Below, one piece after another: positions 1 to 8,315 of a DNA stretch of 64,000 nucleotides; the stretch's first letter is position 1, and the number at the start of each line of letters is the position of its first letter. This DNA comes from Halanaerobiales bacterium. Its GTDB lineage: Bacteria; Bacillota; Halanaerobiia; Halanaerobiales; DTU029. The notes beneath the pieces were generated by a model. It saw only the letters and a list, made by a program, of their open reading frames with translations, made no database searches and was not told the DNA's origin. A program made the position numbers and the translations under genes. The DNA lies in NCBI GenBank assembly GCA_029981855.1, contig JARRCS010000009.1:1-64000 (forward strand), in the 5' to 3' direction.

Positions 1-110
1 CTGAATTTTTAATGGAGATGAACATAGGCGAATACAAAAATTTCTACTGAATCGAAAACATCTATTTGTAGTTTGCAAAAAAGAAATTTCCTATGGTATC
101 TAGTTAAGTT
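1..110 (+). repeat. Dispersed intergenic repeat, copy A
   Basis: Positions 49-104 hold the right half of the window-wide repeat: CTGAATCG, then an AACATCTATTTGTAGTT arm, then an A-rich tract and the TTTCCTATGGTATCTAG end. The left part (1-48) is only loosely similar to other copies and the element may start beyond the window. It lies just downstream of the cbiB stop codon. Confidence 0.6.
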
Positions 111-1067
111 TCAGAACACCAACGATATTATTACTCTAACAATTAAAAAGAAGAAAACAAATAAACCCAGATTCCAGAACATCATTCTGATTACGGCTTT
201 AATATCTTCTCTAATTAGTTCCCTCTCCTTATCACCGAGATAGTTCCGGAATTCGGCCCGGCCCTGATAGTAATTTAAACCACCAAGTCTTATTCCCAGA
301 GCACCGGCAACTGCTGCCTCAGGAAAACCGGCATTCATACTAGGGTGTTTGCCGGCATCACGCCACATTACCTGCCAGGACCTTTTAGCATTATGCCCCA
401 GCAATAAAGCCGCCAGAGCAAAGCCAAAACCGGTCAATCGGGCAGGTATAAAATTAGCCAGGTCATCTAAACGAGCGGCTGCCCAGCCAAAATATTTATA
501 TTTTTTGTTTAAATGACCGACCATGGAATCGAGGGTATTAATGGCCTTATAGGCCATAGCCAGAGGGGTTCCTCCAATGATGTAAAAAAAGATGGGAGCC
601 AGGATACCATCAGAGGTATTTTCAGCTATTGTTTCCACCGTAGCCCTGACAACTTCACCCTCCTCCATCTGCCCGGTATCCCTTCCCACAATCTCTCCCA
701 CTGACTCCCGGGCTGACTCAATATCCCCAGCTGATAGATTCTCGTAAACCTTCATACCGGCCCGGGCTAGCCCTGTAATAGCTATAGTCGTCGATAGCAG
801 CCATAAGTTAATAATTATTCCCAGATAATAATTAACGGAAAAGGCTAATTTAATTAAATAGAAGGTTGTCAAATAAACAGCCCCTACCACCAGTATTACC
901 AGAACTACTCCTGCTAATCTCTCCCCCCTTCCTGTTCTTACTATCTTACGCAAACCGCTTTCAATCAATGTTATTAATCTTCCGATGATTATAACCGGAT
1001 GGGTGATCAAGATAGGGTCTCCGATAATTAAATCTATTAATATAGCCGTTAATAAATAGTACTCCAT
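111..1067 (-). CDS. cbiB: Adenosylcobinamide-phosphate synthase CbiB
   Basis: Integral membrane enzyme that joins the aminopropanol linker to adenosylcobyric acid, giving adenosylcobinamide phosphate. The N-terminal hydrophobic stretch carrying LIIGDP, the central ETIAENTSDG signature and several membrane segments are typical of CbiB/CobD, and 318 residues is normal length. The open frame reaches a TTG at 1157, overlapping cobQ. I prefer the ATG at 1067 because the family begins at about this residue and GGGAGAAGG stands just upstream. It is the last gene of the riboswitch-led operon btuF-cobU-cobQ-cbiB. Repeat copy A follows, and no clear terminator is visible before the window edge. Confidence 0.93.
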   Translation of the reverse strand: MEYYLLTAILIDLIIGDPILITHPVIIIGRLITLIESGLRKIVRTGRGERLAGVVLVILVVGAVYLTTFYLIKLAFSVNYYLGIIINLWLLSTTIAITGLARAGMKVYENLSAGDIESARESVGEIVGRDTGQMEEGEVVRATVETIAENTSDGILAPIFFYIIGGTPLAMAYKAINTLDSMVGHLNKKYKYFGWAAARLDDLANFIPARLTGFGFALAALLLGHNAKRSWQVMWRDAGKHPSMNAGFPEAAVAGALGIRLGGLNYYQGRAEFRNYLGDKERELIREDIKAVIRMMFWNLGLFVFFFLIVRVIISLVF

Positions 1068-1134
1068 AGCCTTCTCCCTTTTCTCCCTGGCAGTAAGATT
1101 ATCTCCTGATAGTGGCTCCAGTCCTTTATTCTCT

Positions 1135-2817
1135 TCATCTATTATCTCCCTCATCAATCTTTAGCAGGTCATAAATGAACTCCATCCTGAGGTTCTCCCT
1201 GACAATCTCAGCCAGTTTATCATAATCAGCATCCAGTTTCTGCCGGTAAGAAAATCCGCTGCCTTCAGGGGATAACCCCTTTCTCTTTCTGAGCCGGTTA
1301 AGAAAGGAACGGCGGAAATGATCATTGTTAAATATCCCATGGATATAGGTGCCAAAATGTAATCCGTTTTCGGAAACCGCCCCATCCCTGACATCAACCC
1401 TTTGACCGGAGCGTTTATAGATCCGGAAGGGAGATATAAAATATGGTTGAGATGGAGATTGACTTTGCAGGCAAGATTGCGTTTGAGATTGGGCTTGAGA
1501 CCGGGATCGAGACAGATACCGGCTTTCCCCCATATGGATCTCATAACCCTCGACAATCTGGTCCTTTAAACCAGATAGTAATAAACCTTGACCGGTTACC
1601 CGGGCCTTGACCTGGTGGGTCGTTTTCTCTGGCAAAAAGGTAGTCTCTACCGGAAGAATACCCAGACCGGATATTTCTTCTATTGGCCCTTCGGTATGGT
1701 GGGGATCAAGCAACCTTCTCCCCATCATCTGGAAACCCCCACAGATTCCCATAACCGGTAGGCCATCCCGGCTTAACTCCATAATTCTCTCTGCTAAACC
1801 GGTTTTTTTAAGGTATTCCAGATCAGTGGTAGTGCTCTTCGTCCCGGGAATAATAATTAAATCCAGCTCAGTTAACTCTCTCGTTTCTTCTATATAAGTA
1901 AGACTCACATCCGGTTCCCCGGCCAGGCTGGCAAAATCGGTAAAGTTAGAGATATGTGGGAGCCTTATCACACCTATCTTAATCTCTTCCTGCAGGGTTG
2001 ATCTTCCCTCTTGCTTGATTAAAGAGACTGAATCCTCTTCCGGCAATTTTATATCTCTAAGATAGGGGATTACCCCCAGAACGGGTCTGCCCGTATACTC
2101 TTCCAGAAAATCTATCCCTGGCTGCAAAATATCAACATCACCGCGGAAACGGTTGATAATAAACCCCTTGACCAGCTCCCGTTCCTCTGCTTCCAGCAGT
2201 TGCAGGGTGCCAACCAGGGAGGCAAAGGCCCCGCCCCTGTCAATATCTGCAACCAGGATCACCGGAGTCTTATTGAGCGCGGCTACCTTCATGTTAGCCA
2301 GGTCCCGTTTCTTTACATTTATCTCGGCCGGACTACCGGCCCCTTCCAGCACAACAATCTCATATTTGTCTTTAAGCCTGTTAAGGGAGCCTCTAATAAT
2401 ATCCAGGGCCCATTTAATATATTCCTCACTTCCCTGCTGATAACCCATATCACCGATGGGTTTACCCCTGACGACCACCTGGCTCAAACCATCCCCCTTC
2501 GGTTTAACCAGGATAGGCTGCATATCAACTGTGGGGCTGACTCCGGCCGCCTCAGCTTGAATGGCCTGGGCGATACCGATCTCCCCTCCCTCAGGGGTAA
2601 CAAAGGAATTTAATGACATATTCCAGGATTTAAAGGGGGCTACCCGAAAACCATCCTGTTTAAAGATACGGCAGAGGGCAGCCGCCAGCAAACTCTTACC
2701 TACATTAGAGGCCGTTCCCTGGATCATAATGGTTTTATTCCGGGTTTTATTATTCAGGCTTTTATGATGATTATCGGTTTTTTTCTTTTCTGTTATCTTG
2801 TTTGCTAAACTTGTCAA
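1135..2817 (-). CDS. cobQ: Cobyric acid synthase CobQ/CbiP
   Basis: ATP- and glutamine-dependent amidation of adenosylcobyrinic acid a,c-diamide to adenosylcobyric acid. The N-terminal dethiobiotin-synthetase-like domain shows QGTASNVGKS and LEGAGSPAEIN. The C-terminal type 1 glutamine amidotransferase has its nucleophile in GICGGFQMMG (about residue 359) and its histidine in YIHG (about residue 494). Between these lies an unusual Ser/Gln-rich stretch of some 22 residues (about 1437-1510). The TTG at 2817 has GGGATG upstream but adds 30 non-conserved residues. The ATG at 2727 fits the family start better but has a weak ribosome site. The stop overlaps the longest cbiB frame. Confidence 0.93.
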   Translation of the reverse strand: MTSLANKITEKKKTDNHHKSLNNKTRNKTIMIQGTASNVGKSLLAAALCRIFKQDGFRVAPFKSWNMSLNSFVTPEGGEIGIAQAIQAEAAGVSPTVDMQPILVKPKGDGLSQVVVRGKPIGDMGYQQGSEEYIKWALDIIRGSLNRLKDKYEIVVLEGAGSPAEINVKKRDLANMKVAALNKTPVILVADIDRGGAFASLVGTLQLLEAEERELVKGFIINRFRGDVDILQPGIDFLEEYTGRPVLGVIPYLRDIKLPEEDSVSLIKQEGRSTLQEEIKIGVIRLPHISNFTDFASLAGEPDVSLTYIEETRELTELDLIIIPGTKSTTTDLEYLKKTGLAERIMELSRDGLPVMGICGGFQMMGRRLLDPHHTEGPIEEISGLGILPVETTFLPEKTTHQVKARVTGQGLLLSGLKDQIVEGYEIHMGESRYLSRSRSQAQSQTQSCLQSQSPSQPYFISPFRIYKRSGQRVDVRDGAVSENGLHFGTYIHGIFNNDHFRRSFLNRLRKRKGLSPEGSGFSYRQKLDADYDKLAEIVRENLRMEFIYDLLKIDEGDNR

Positions 2818-3391
2818 GGTTTTTCATCCCTATTTCCTTAATTTCAACCGGTAAGCCGGCAATGCAGAGATAGACTTCATCTGCGGTTTCAGCCAGAAGT
2901 TGATTAACCCTGCCGGCAATATCCCGGTACTGCCGGCCCAGTTTATACATGGGTATCAGCCCCTGACCTACCTCATTACTAACTAAAATTAAATCCAGTT
3001 TTTTCTTCCGGGCTGCAGCAATAATTGCTTTAATTTCCTGCATTACCTCCGGTTCCTTACCGGCAGGTTCGAACTCCTTCTCCTCTATACCGACATTCTC
3101 CCCCTGTAAGAGGAGATTAGAAATAAGGACCGTGATACAGTCCAGGAGAACCACCCGGCCTGCCGGTAAATCTGCCAGTACCCGGCTGACCTGATAGGGT
3201 TCCTCTACGGTCTCCCATGTAGCGGGCCGGGTCTGGCGGTGTTTTCTTATCCTTTCCTCCATCTCGTCATCCCGTACCTCGGAGGTAGCCAGATAGATAA
3301 CCTCTGCCCCTCCCTTACTCCAGGCTACCATCTCGGCAAATTTGCTTTTACCGCTCCTGGCTCCGCCCAGAATCAGGATTATCTTACTCAA
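2771..3391 (-). CDS. cobU: Adenosylcobinamide kinase / guanylyltransferase CobU
   Basis: Bifunctional nucleotide-loop enzyme: it phosphorylates adenosylcobinamide and transfers GMP to give AdoCbi-GDP. The P-loop GGARSGKS lies near the N terminus. LVSNEVGQGLIP and GRQYRDIAGRVNQ are family signatures. I chose the TTG at 3391: GGGGAG stands about 9 bases upstream, the protein then begins directly before the first beta strand, and the start overlaps the btuF stop by 8 bases. The open frame itself extends to 3436. The gene overlaps the cobQ frame at its 3' end, as expected of coupled genes in one operon. Confidence 0.93.
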   Translation of the reverse strand: MSKIILILGGARSGKSKFAEMVAWSKGGAEVIYLATSEVRDDEMEERIRKHRQTRPATWETVEEPYQVSRVLADLPAGRVVLLDCITVLISNLLLQGENVGIEEKEFEPAGKEPEVMQEIKAIIAAARKKKLDLILVSNEVGQGLIPMYKLGRQYRDIAGRVNQLLAETADEVYLCIAGLPVEIKEIGMKNLDKFSKQDNRKEKNR

Positions 3392-4322
3392 TCTGATCGA
3401 TCTCCCCGGCCAGCTCGGGGAAGATGGCCTTAACAAACTGCTTTAAACCCTCGATAATTCTTGGCGAGGGGCGGTTTATGATATCTGTGTCGATAACATA
3501 TACCCTGTTGTTTTTGATTGCCTTGAGATTTTTAAAATTCTCCCTACTCTTGACCGATTCCGGGGTAACCTGATGTGGCGCACTATGCGGGCTGGAGACA
3601 TAGACATCGGGGTTCTCAATTAATAACTTCTCCATACTGTACTGAGGCCATGCACCATGGGCCTTGCGTCCGATATTAATCCCTCCCGCCAGGGTTATTA
3701 CGTCATCGATAAAGGTACCCTTACCGGCCGTATAGAGGGGATCATTCCAGATCTCGTAAAAAACCTTTGGTCGGGGTTTATCTTTAAGTACTTTATCCAC
3801 CAGGTCCTGAATCTCCGACATCTGGATATACATATCGGTTACGATCTCCCTGGCTGTATCGCTCTTCCCGGTAAGCTTGCCTATCTTCTTTAGGGTGATA
3901 AAGATATCGTTAACAGTCCGGGGATTGAAACCGGCAACCTTCAGGCCCAGTTCTTTAAGCCTTTCAATGGACTCCAGCTTATTAATCCCGGCTGCTAATA
4001 CCAGATCGGGTTTTAGGGAATAGATCTTTTCAATATTCGGTTCATATATTGTACCTATCTTTTCCTTACTTAAAGCAGCTTCGGGATAGTTGGCATAGGT
4101 AGTAACCCCGACAATCTCTTCATCCAGACCGAGGGCAAAGAGGATCTCCGTATTGCTGGGCGCAAGGGAAATAATCCTCTCCGGTTTCTTATCCATGGTA
4201 ATCTTGTAGCCCAGATCATCCTCTACGGTAAGTGGAAAATCGACCGCCAGAACCGGAAATACCAGGACCAATACCAACAATAACAACAATAAACCGGTAA
4301 ATAACTTTTTCTGCTTAAACAT
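3384..4322 (-). CDS. btuF: Cobalamin ABC-transporter substrate-binding protein (BtuF-like)
   Basis: Exported binding protein of the helical-backbone metal/cobalamin receptor class, predicted to deliver corrinoids to a BtuCD-type transporter. It has a signal peptide (KK followed by a long Leu/Val run, about residues 5-27). The mature part begins with DDLGYKITMDKKPERIISLAPS, typical of class III binding proteins. An iron-siderophore binding role would be the alternative, but a cobalamin riboswitch lies upstream and cobalamin genes follow. GGAGG precedes the ATG. No permease or ATPase gene is present in this window, so the partners must lie elsewhere. Confidence 0.88.
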   Translation of the reverse strand: MFKQKKLFTGLLLLLLVLVLVFPVLAVDFPLTVEDDLGYKITMDKKPERIISLAPSNTEILFALGLDEEIVGVTTYANYPEAALSKEKIGTIYEPNIEKIYSLKPDLVLAAGINKLESIERLKELGLKVAGFNPRTVNDIFITLKKIGKLTGKSDTAREIVTDMYIQMSEIQDLVDKVLKDKPRPKVFYEIWNDPLYTAGKGTFIDDVITLAGGINIGRKAHGAWPQYSMEKLLIENPDVYVSSPHSAPHQVTPESVKSRENFKNLKAIKNNRVYVIDTDIINRPSPRIIEGLKQFVKAIFPELAGEIDQIE

Positions 4323-4494
4323 TCTTTTTCCTCCATTCTAATTTAATCTTACAATACCTAAAGTTTTCCTAAAATCTGATACCAAAAGTTACTCCCAAAA
4401 ACAATGAACAAAAGCGCTACATCCATTAAACCAGATAATCCCCGGTAGCACAAAGAACATAAAAGTTATCCAGAAAAGTATAGTTCCCTTGAAA

Positions 4495-4530
4495 CAAAAA
4501 GAAAAAACCCTACCTCAGCAGGTAGAGTTA
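4495..4530 (-). terminator. Intrinsic terminator, expression platform of the cobalamin riboswitch
   Basis: On the minus strand CTCTACC-TGCTGA-GGTAGGG forms a 7-bp stem (4508-4527) followed by TTTTTTC and further T-rich sequence. It lies between the riboswitch aptamer and btuF, so it is the likely premature terminator used when cobalamin is bound. From here to btuF (4323-4494) only untranslated leader is visible. Confidence 0.8.
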
Positions 4531-4589
4531 ATTCCGGAAATCCAGCTTTAACACCTACATGCCTTGCTACCGAAGAATGCAGGCAAAAT

Positions 4590-4759
4590 AAACAGGCAGG
4601 TCTCCTGACTTATAGATCATCATAAGACCGCTAACCCTTCCCCCAAAGGGTGGGTATATCTGCCTTCCGGCCTTATTCCCTAATCACAGTGGCGGGCCCG
4701 TTCAGGATTTGCACCTGATTCCCTATTCTCCCCCGGTTTTTACCTGGAGGCACCTGTTT
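4590..4759 (-). ncRNA. Cobalamin (AdoCbl) riboswitch
   Basis: The minus strand contains the B12-box core GCCACTG (4687-4693), the upstream motif CAGGTGCAAATCCTG (4703-4717) and a closing P1 helix AAACAGG/CCTGTTT (4753-4759 with 4590-4596). The arrangement matches the Rfam Cobalamin class. A terminator hairpin and then btuF-cobU-cobQ-cbiB follow, so uptake and synthesis genes should be turned off when adenosylcobalamin is plentiful. Confidence 0.92.
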
Positions 4760-4783
4760 ATTCAGCCGTATGCAATTTTTGGA

Positions 4784-4813
4784 TATCAAGCAAAAAGATC
4801 AATTTTATGTCAA
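4784..4813 (-). promoter_or_regulatory. Candidate sigmaA promoter of the cobalamin operon
   Basis: On the minus strand TTGACA (4808-4813) and TTGATA (4784-4789) are 18 bases apart, placing the start of transcription just before the riboswitch. The -35 box lies within a perfect 16-bp palindrome, ATGTCAAGCTTGACAT (4807-4822), which could be an operator. The rest of 4823-4971 is AT-rich with several TCTATA repeats and no gene. Confidence 0.45.
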
Positions 4814-4971
4814 GCTTGACATCAAACTACATCGCCAAAAAATTGACGAGCTTCGTAGTCAGCAGGTTGTAGTCCTGTGACCCAACATATATGTTATCTA
4901 TAGATATATTATCTATAAACATATTCTCTATAGACTTAGAAATTCCTGCAAGAAATTTTTTTTCTTCTTAG

Positions 4972-5916
4972 TTAACTAATGCAGAAAGGGGTTTGTACAA
5001 GGTTCTCCCAGCCGGCCTCTATTTGGGGCTGGAGTGAACTACCAATTTTAGAGAAGATGATAAGCCCCGTCTCCCTGACATCGACATCCTTTCTAAGCTT
5101 TTTCAGTTTAAATCTATCTCCTACAGAATCTACATTCACAACCCCGTCCTCCAGGGGTAGGAAACCCTTAATTCTGTAGGTATTGGGTGCTATCTCCTTT
5201 AAGAAATCAAGCAGTTTCTCCCTTTTAACCGGCTCCTCTACCTTCAGAAAATAGGTCTCCGGTCTACCTGCATCACAGCCGGTTAACGAGTAACCGCTAT
5301 TCACCGGTAAACCATAGTCTTCCTCCAGTATTACCGGATCAATCTCTCCAAAGCTGGTTCTAATTATTCCCGCCTCCGGGTTGATCTCCCTGATCCTTTC
5401 TTCAATCACCTGGAGCTTATTCTCATCCACCAGGTCGGTCTTATTGATTAAAATCAGATTGCTGTAAGCAACCTGTTCCTGTAGAGAGTTTAGGCTCTGA
5501 ACCAGGGTCAGGAAATTGGTGGCATCGACCACACAGAACATCCCCCGGTAAGCAAAGGTATCCCCGGTTAGCTTCTCGATTTGGGTTAGTATCCCTTCAA
5601 TACTGGAGGGCCTTGCCATTCCGGAGCTTTCAACCAGTAAATAATCTAGCGGCAGGTCCTGATAGGCGACTATACTTTTAACAAAGGAGCCAGATAAACA
5701 GCTGCAAAAGATTGAGCCGTTATTAATCGCCGAGATCTTCAGGTCTTTATCTCCATCTATCAGGGCAGCATCGACATTAATCTCTCCGAAATCGTTGACA
5801 ATTACCCCTATCTTCCGGTTCTTTAAACCGGCCAGGAGATTGTTCAGTAAGGTCGTCTTTCCAGCCCCCAGAAAACCGGTGATAAAATGTAATTTAATCG
5901 GTTCTTTTACAGGCAT
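4972..5916 (-). CDS. CobW/G3E-family P-loop GTPase
   Basis: GTPase of the G3E (CobW/HypB/UreG) class, whose members load metals or cofactors onto client proteins. Walker A is GFLGAGKTTLLNNLL (about residues 13-27). There is a Cys pair in FCSCL, where CobW proteins carry a metal-binding CxCC, then the SGMARP motif and the guanine-specificity motif NKTD. The C-terminal CobW_C-like domain is present. It overlaps the upstream UroD-thioredoxin gene by 10 bases, so the two are almost certainly co-translated. I infer it serves that protein (metal or corrinoid loading) rather than cobaltochelatase, for which no genes are nearby. Confidence 0.85.
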   Translation of the reverse strand: MPVKEPIKLHFITGFLGAGKTTLLNNLLAGLKNRKIGVIVNDFGEINVDAALIDGDKDLKISAINNGSIFCSCLSGSFVKSIVAYQDLPLDYLLVESSGMARPSSIEGILTQIEKLTGDTFAYRGMFCVVDATNFLTLVQSLNSLQEQVAYSNLILINKTDLVDENKLQVIEERIREINPEAGIIRTSFGEIDPVILEEDYGLPVNSGYSLTGCDAGRPETYFLKVEEPVKREKLLDFLKEIAPNTYRIKGFLPLEDGVVNVDSVGDRFKLKKLRKDVDVRETGLIIFSKIGSSLQPQIEAGWENLVQTPFCIS

Positions 5917-7262
5917 TTTTTGATCTCCCCCAGCAGTTCCTCCCGGTTAGGCACAATCGAGGAAAACTTCAGTTCACCATTGATATAAATACTGGGCAGA
6001 TGCTTAACCCCCATCTTCCTGACCCGGGCAATATTCTCCCGGTTATTATACTTATATTCCCTGACTTCAATCTTATCACCGAAATACTTCTTTCCCTCCA
6101 GCGCTGCCGCATACATATAGGTACAGGCTGCACAGGTATCTGAATCCAGGGTAAATACCTCCACCAGAGGTTTATCTAGATTCTCATAGTCCGGGATCTC
6201 AACCTCAACATCCAGATCCTCTGCTTCATAGTTTTCTACCATCTGACGGACCTGTTCTGTCTGGTGAACCGCCTGCTCTATCGCAATAACATTTTCTGGT
6301 GGAATATCATAGGGCATATCACAGCCCGGGGAGATAATCAGATTGTTATGACTGACTGAGTCCAGTAATTCAACTACACACTTCATATTATCCTGCTGAG
6401 AACCCAGTAACATGACGGTGGTCAGGGGGATATTTCCCCCGAGGGCAATATTATACCTATCAGTAATCTCCTTGGCCTCTACCATGGAGACGTTCTCATC
6501 GACAGAGATACTGTCAGGTTCTGTCAGACACATCTCTTCGATATTATTGCTGGCATTCCCACAGACAAAGAAGGAAGAAAGAGCGCCCTTACTGCGGATA
6601 AACTCAAACAACTCGCTAAAGGGTTCGTTTAAAAACTCCCTGAAATGAGCCGGTGAGATCTGTGATACCATCGGATCGACAGCAGCTATTACATCCATTC
6701 CTGTATCAATGTAATACCCGGCCATGGTTAAGGCAACCTTATTAGTATACTCCAGAAGTTTTTTAACATAATCCGGGTCAGTAATCATATCCATAAATAG
6801 ATCGGTCCCTCTGAGATGTGAAGCCAGGGTAAAGGGTCCACAGATTAAACCGTAGAGAGCTGTCTTATCTCCTACCGCCTGTTTCATTTTCTCCATGACA
6901 TCCAGTACCAGGGGAATCCTGCCATCCTTTCTGGTAGGAATGGTAGCGGGAACCTCCTTGGTCTCAGCCAGCGGATGGGAAACTACGGTAGGTGGTGTAT
7001 CCTCCGCCCACTTTAATTTACAGCCGAGAACCTCTGCTTCAATCTGCAGATCAAAGATAACCGGCTGCCCGTCGGGATGATAAATCTTATTAACCTCTAT
7101 TAAGGATGTAAATAATTTATTGCCATCCTTTAATACTTCTTCAGCATTATAGCCCTTTAGCTTGCCGGCATGAACCCCGGCGAAGGGAACCCAGGGCACT
7201 GCTTTTACATCTTCATTTTTTAATACCCTGTAAATTAATTCTTTTCCGGTCATAGCTATCAA
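5907..7262 (-). CDS. UroD/MtaA-like methyltransferase fused to a thioredoxin-like domain
   Basis: Residues 1-350 are a uroporphyrinogen-decarboxylase-superfamily barrel of the MtaA/CmuA kind, used in corrinoid methyl transfer. Residues about 370-451 form a thioredoxin-like fold: beta strand EVFTLDSDT, CAAC redox motif, later cis-Pro segment HLPSIYING. In MtaA enzymes zinc is held by His-x-Cys and a distal Cys. Here FFVCGNA has Phe in place of His, while the distal Cys (SPGCDMPYD) is kept. True HemE activity is unlikely given the fusion and context. Substrate unknown. It shares a short operon with the CobW-type GTPase. The nearby cobalamin genes suit a corrinoid-linked role, but no corrinoid-binding protein gene is adjacent. 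Confidence 0.8.
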   Translation of the reverse strand: MIAMTGKELIYRVLKNEDVKAVPWVPFAGVHAGKLKGYNAEEVLKDGNKLFTSLIEVNKIYHPDGQPVIFDLQIEAEVLGCKLKWAEDTPPTVVSHPLAETKEVPATIPTRKDGRIPLVLDVMEKMKQAVGDKTALYGLICGPFTLASHLRGTDLFMDMITDPDYVKKLLEYTNKVALTMAGYYIDTGMDVIAAVDPMVSQISPAHFREFLNEPFSELFEFIRSKGALSSFFVCGNASNNIEEMCLTEPDSISVDENVSMVEAKEITDRYNIALGGNIPLTTVMLLGSQQDNMKCVVELLDSVSHNNLIISPGCDMPYDIPPENVIAIEQAVHQTEQVRQMVENYEAEDLDVEVEIPDYENLDKPLVEVFTLDSDTCAACTYMYAAALEGKKYFGDKIEVREYKYNNRENIARVRKMGVKHLPSIYINGELKFSSIVPNREELLGEIKKCL

Positions 7263-7433
7263 CTCCTTGTAACAATATCATACCTGTTTTATCAAAGATC
7301 CTTTTTTTCTTAATTTTATTTTAACAGGAAGGTAGTTCGGTTTATTGTAAATATTTTTGCTTATTTTGTAATTTTTTTCACAGCTAAAAAGCTATCTCCA
7401 AAATAGTCTTGTAATAAATGTCCTGTCCCGGTA

Positions 7434-7468
7434 AAAAGAAAAAACCCTACCTTCTGATAAGGTAGAGC
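7434..7468 (-). terminator. Terminator after the AIR-synthase-like gene
   Basis: On the minus strand CTACCTT-ATCAG-AAGGTAG (7447-7465) is followed by GGGTTTTTTC. It ends the MFS and AIR-synthase-like transcription unit. The region 7263-7433 in front of the UroD gene shows nothing else I recognise. Confidence 0.8.
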
Positions 7469-7507
7469 TTAATAAGGTAATTCTCTTTCCTCTTTTAAAG
7501 CCTGGCA

Positions 7508-8278
7508 TTATTCTCTCTTTGTAATTAACCGACCGACCATATTTACCGGCTTACTGATAAACCGGCTTACCTCTTCAATCTTATCAGCAGGAAGGCTGGC
7601 CAGTAAAACCGTTCCCGGTCCAGCTGACTTTTCTGGATCAATCTTTAGTTCAGGATTAAAATCAAGCTTAAACCCGGACATTTTAGCTAGAATACCGGCT
7701 TCATAGGAGATGCCTTTAGAGCCTACCGGTAGTATCTCATGAATAAAATCCAACTGGAGAAGTCCCTGCAGTGTTGATAGATCTGCAATTAGCTCTTCCT
7801 TTGCCAGTACCTCTTCCCCTACCATCGGCAAACCAACTGCCACGACCATGTCCAGGGGAGAAGATCTGGCCAGCCTCAGTCCGGAGGCCTCTACCAGGCC
7901 GATAACGGTAACCCCTATACCGGTCTGAAATGTAGGAATGTTCTCTTCCGTACTCCCGTTAATAACGATATCGGGATCTAAACCTGCCTTATTTACCTCC
8001 GCCCTGATCCCGGTTATAATCTCCTTGCCGGTAGGTTCATACTCAACTGCCAGGGTATTAATGACATTGACAGGCCTGGCCCCGACAGCCATAACCTCCA
8101 TCAGTGCTACCCTGGTAGTAAAACGGCCAACTACCTGACCGGGGACCCGGAGGGAATCTCCTTTCTTCGGGCCGATACCCCCGGCCGAATCACAGGCAAT
8201 TACCAGATAGTTTTCATCACCAAGCCGGATTAGAGAAATATCCCGCAGAGTATCGATCTGTTGGTACAATTCTCTCAT
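7508..8278 (-). CDS. PurM/ThiL/HypE-superfamily (AIR synthase-related) protein; possible alpha-ribazole kinase
   Basis: ATP-dependent enzyme of the PurM superfamily: an N-terminal domain with acidic CDSAGGIG and the segment VVGRFTTRVALMEVMAVGA, then a PurM C-terminal-like domain from about residue 120. It is not purM itself, being too short and far from purine genes. As I recall, the alpha-ribazole kinase CblS, which salvages the lower cobalamin ligand, belongs to this superfamily, and the cobalamin genes next door make that a fair guess. A ThiL-like kinase is the main alternative. I chose the ATG at 8278 (GAGGAAGGTG upstream) over the frame's first start at 8359, which would overlap the MFS gene. 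Confidence 0.6.
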   Translation of the reverse strand: MRELYQQIDTLRDISLIRLGDENYLVIACDSAGGIGPKKGDSLRVPGQVVGRFTTRVALMEVMAVGARPVNVINTLAVEYEPTGKEIITGIRAEVNKAGLDPDIVINGSTEENIPTFQTGIGVTVIGLVEASGLRLARSSPLDMVVAVGLPMVGEEVLAKEELIADLSTLQGLLQLDFIHEILPVGSKGISYEAGILAKMSGFKLDFNPELKIDPEKSAGPGTVLLASLPADKIEEVSRFISKPVNMVGRLITKRE

Positions 8279-8315
8279 CCTACAAACACCTTCCTCAAAC
8301 ATGTAATAATTTGGA

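Noticed and set aside
1161-1556. 131-codon minus-strand frame inside cobQ
   Set aside because: It is an alternative frame of the CobQ C-terminal domain without a ribosome site; the CobQ frame keeps the catalytic motifs.
5907-7262. hemE (uroporphyrinogen decarboxylase) for heme synthesis
   Set aside because: The fused thioredoxin domain, MtaA-like motifs and corrinoid/CobW context argue against it, and no other heme genes are near.
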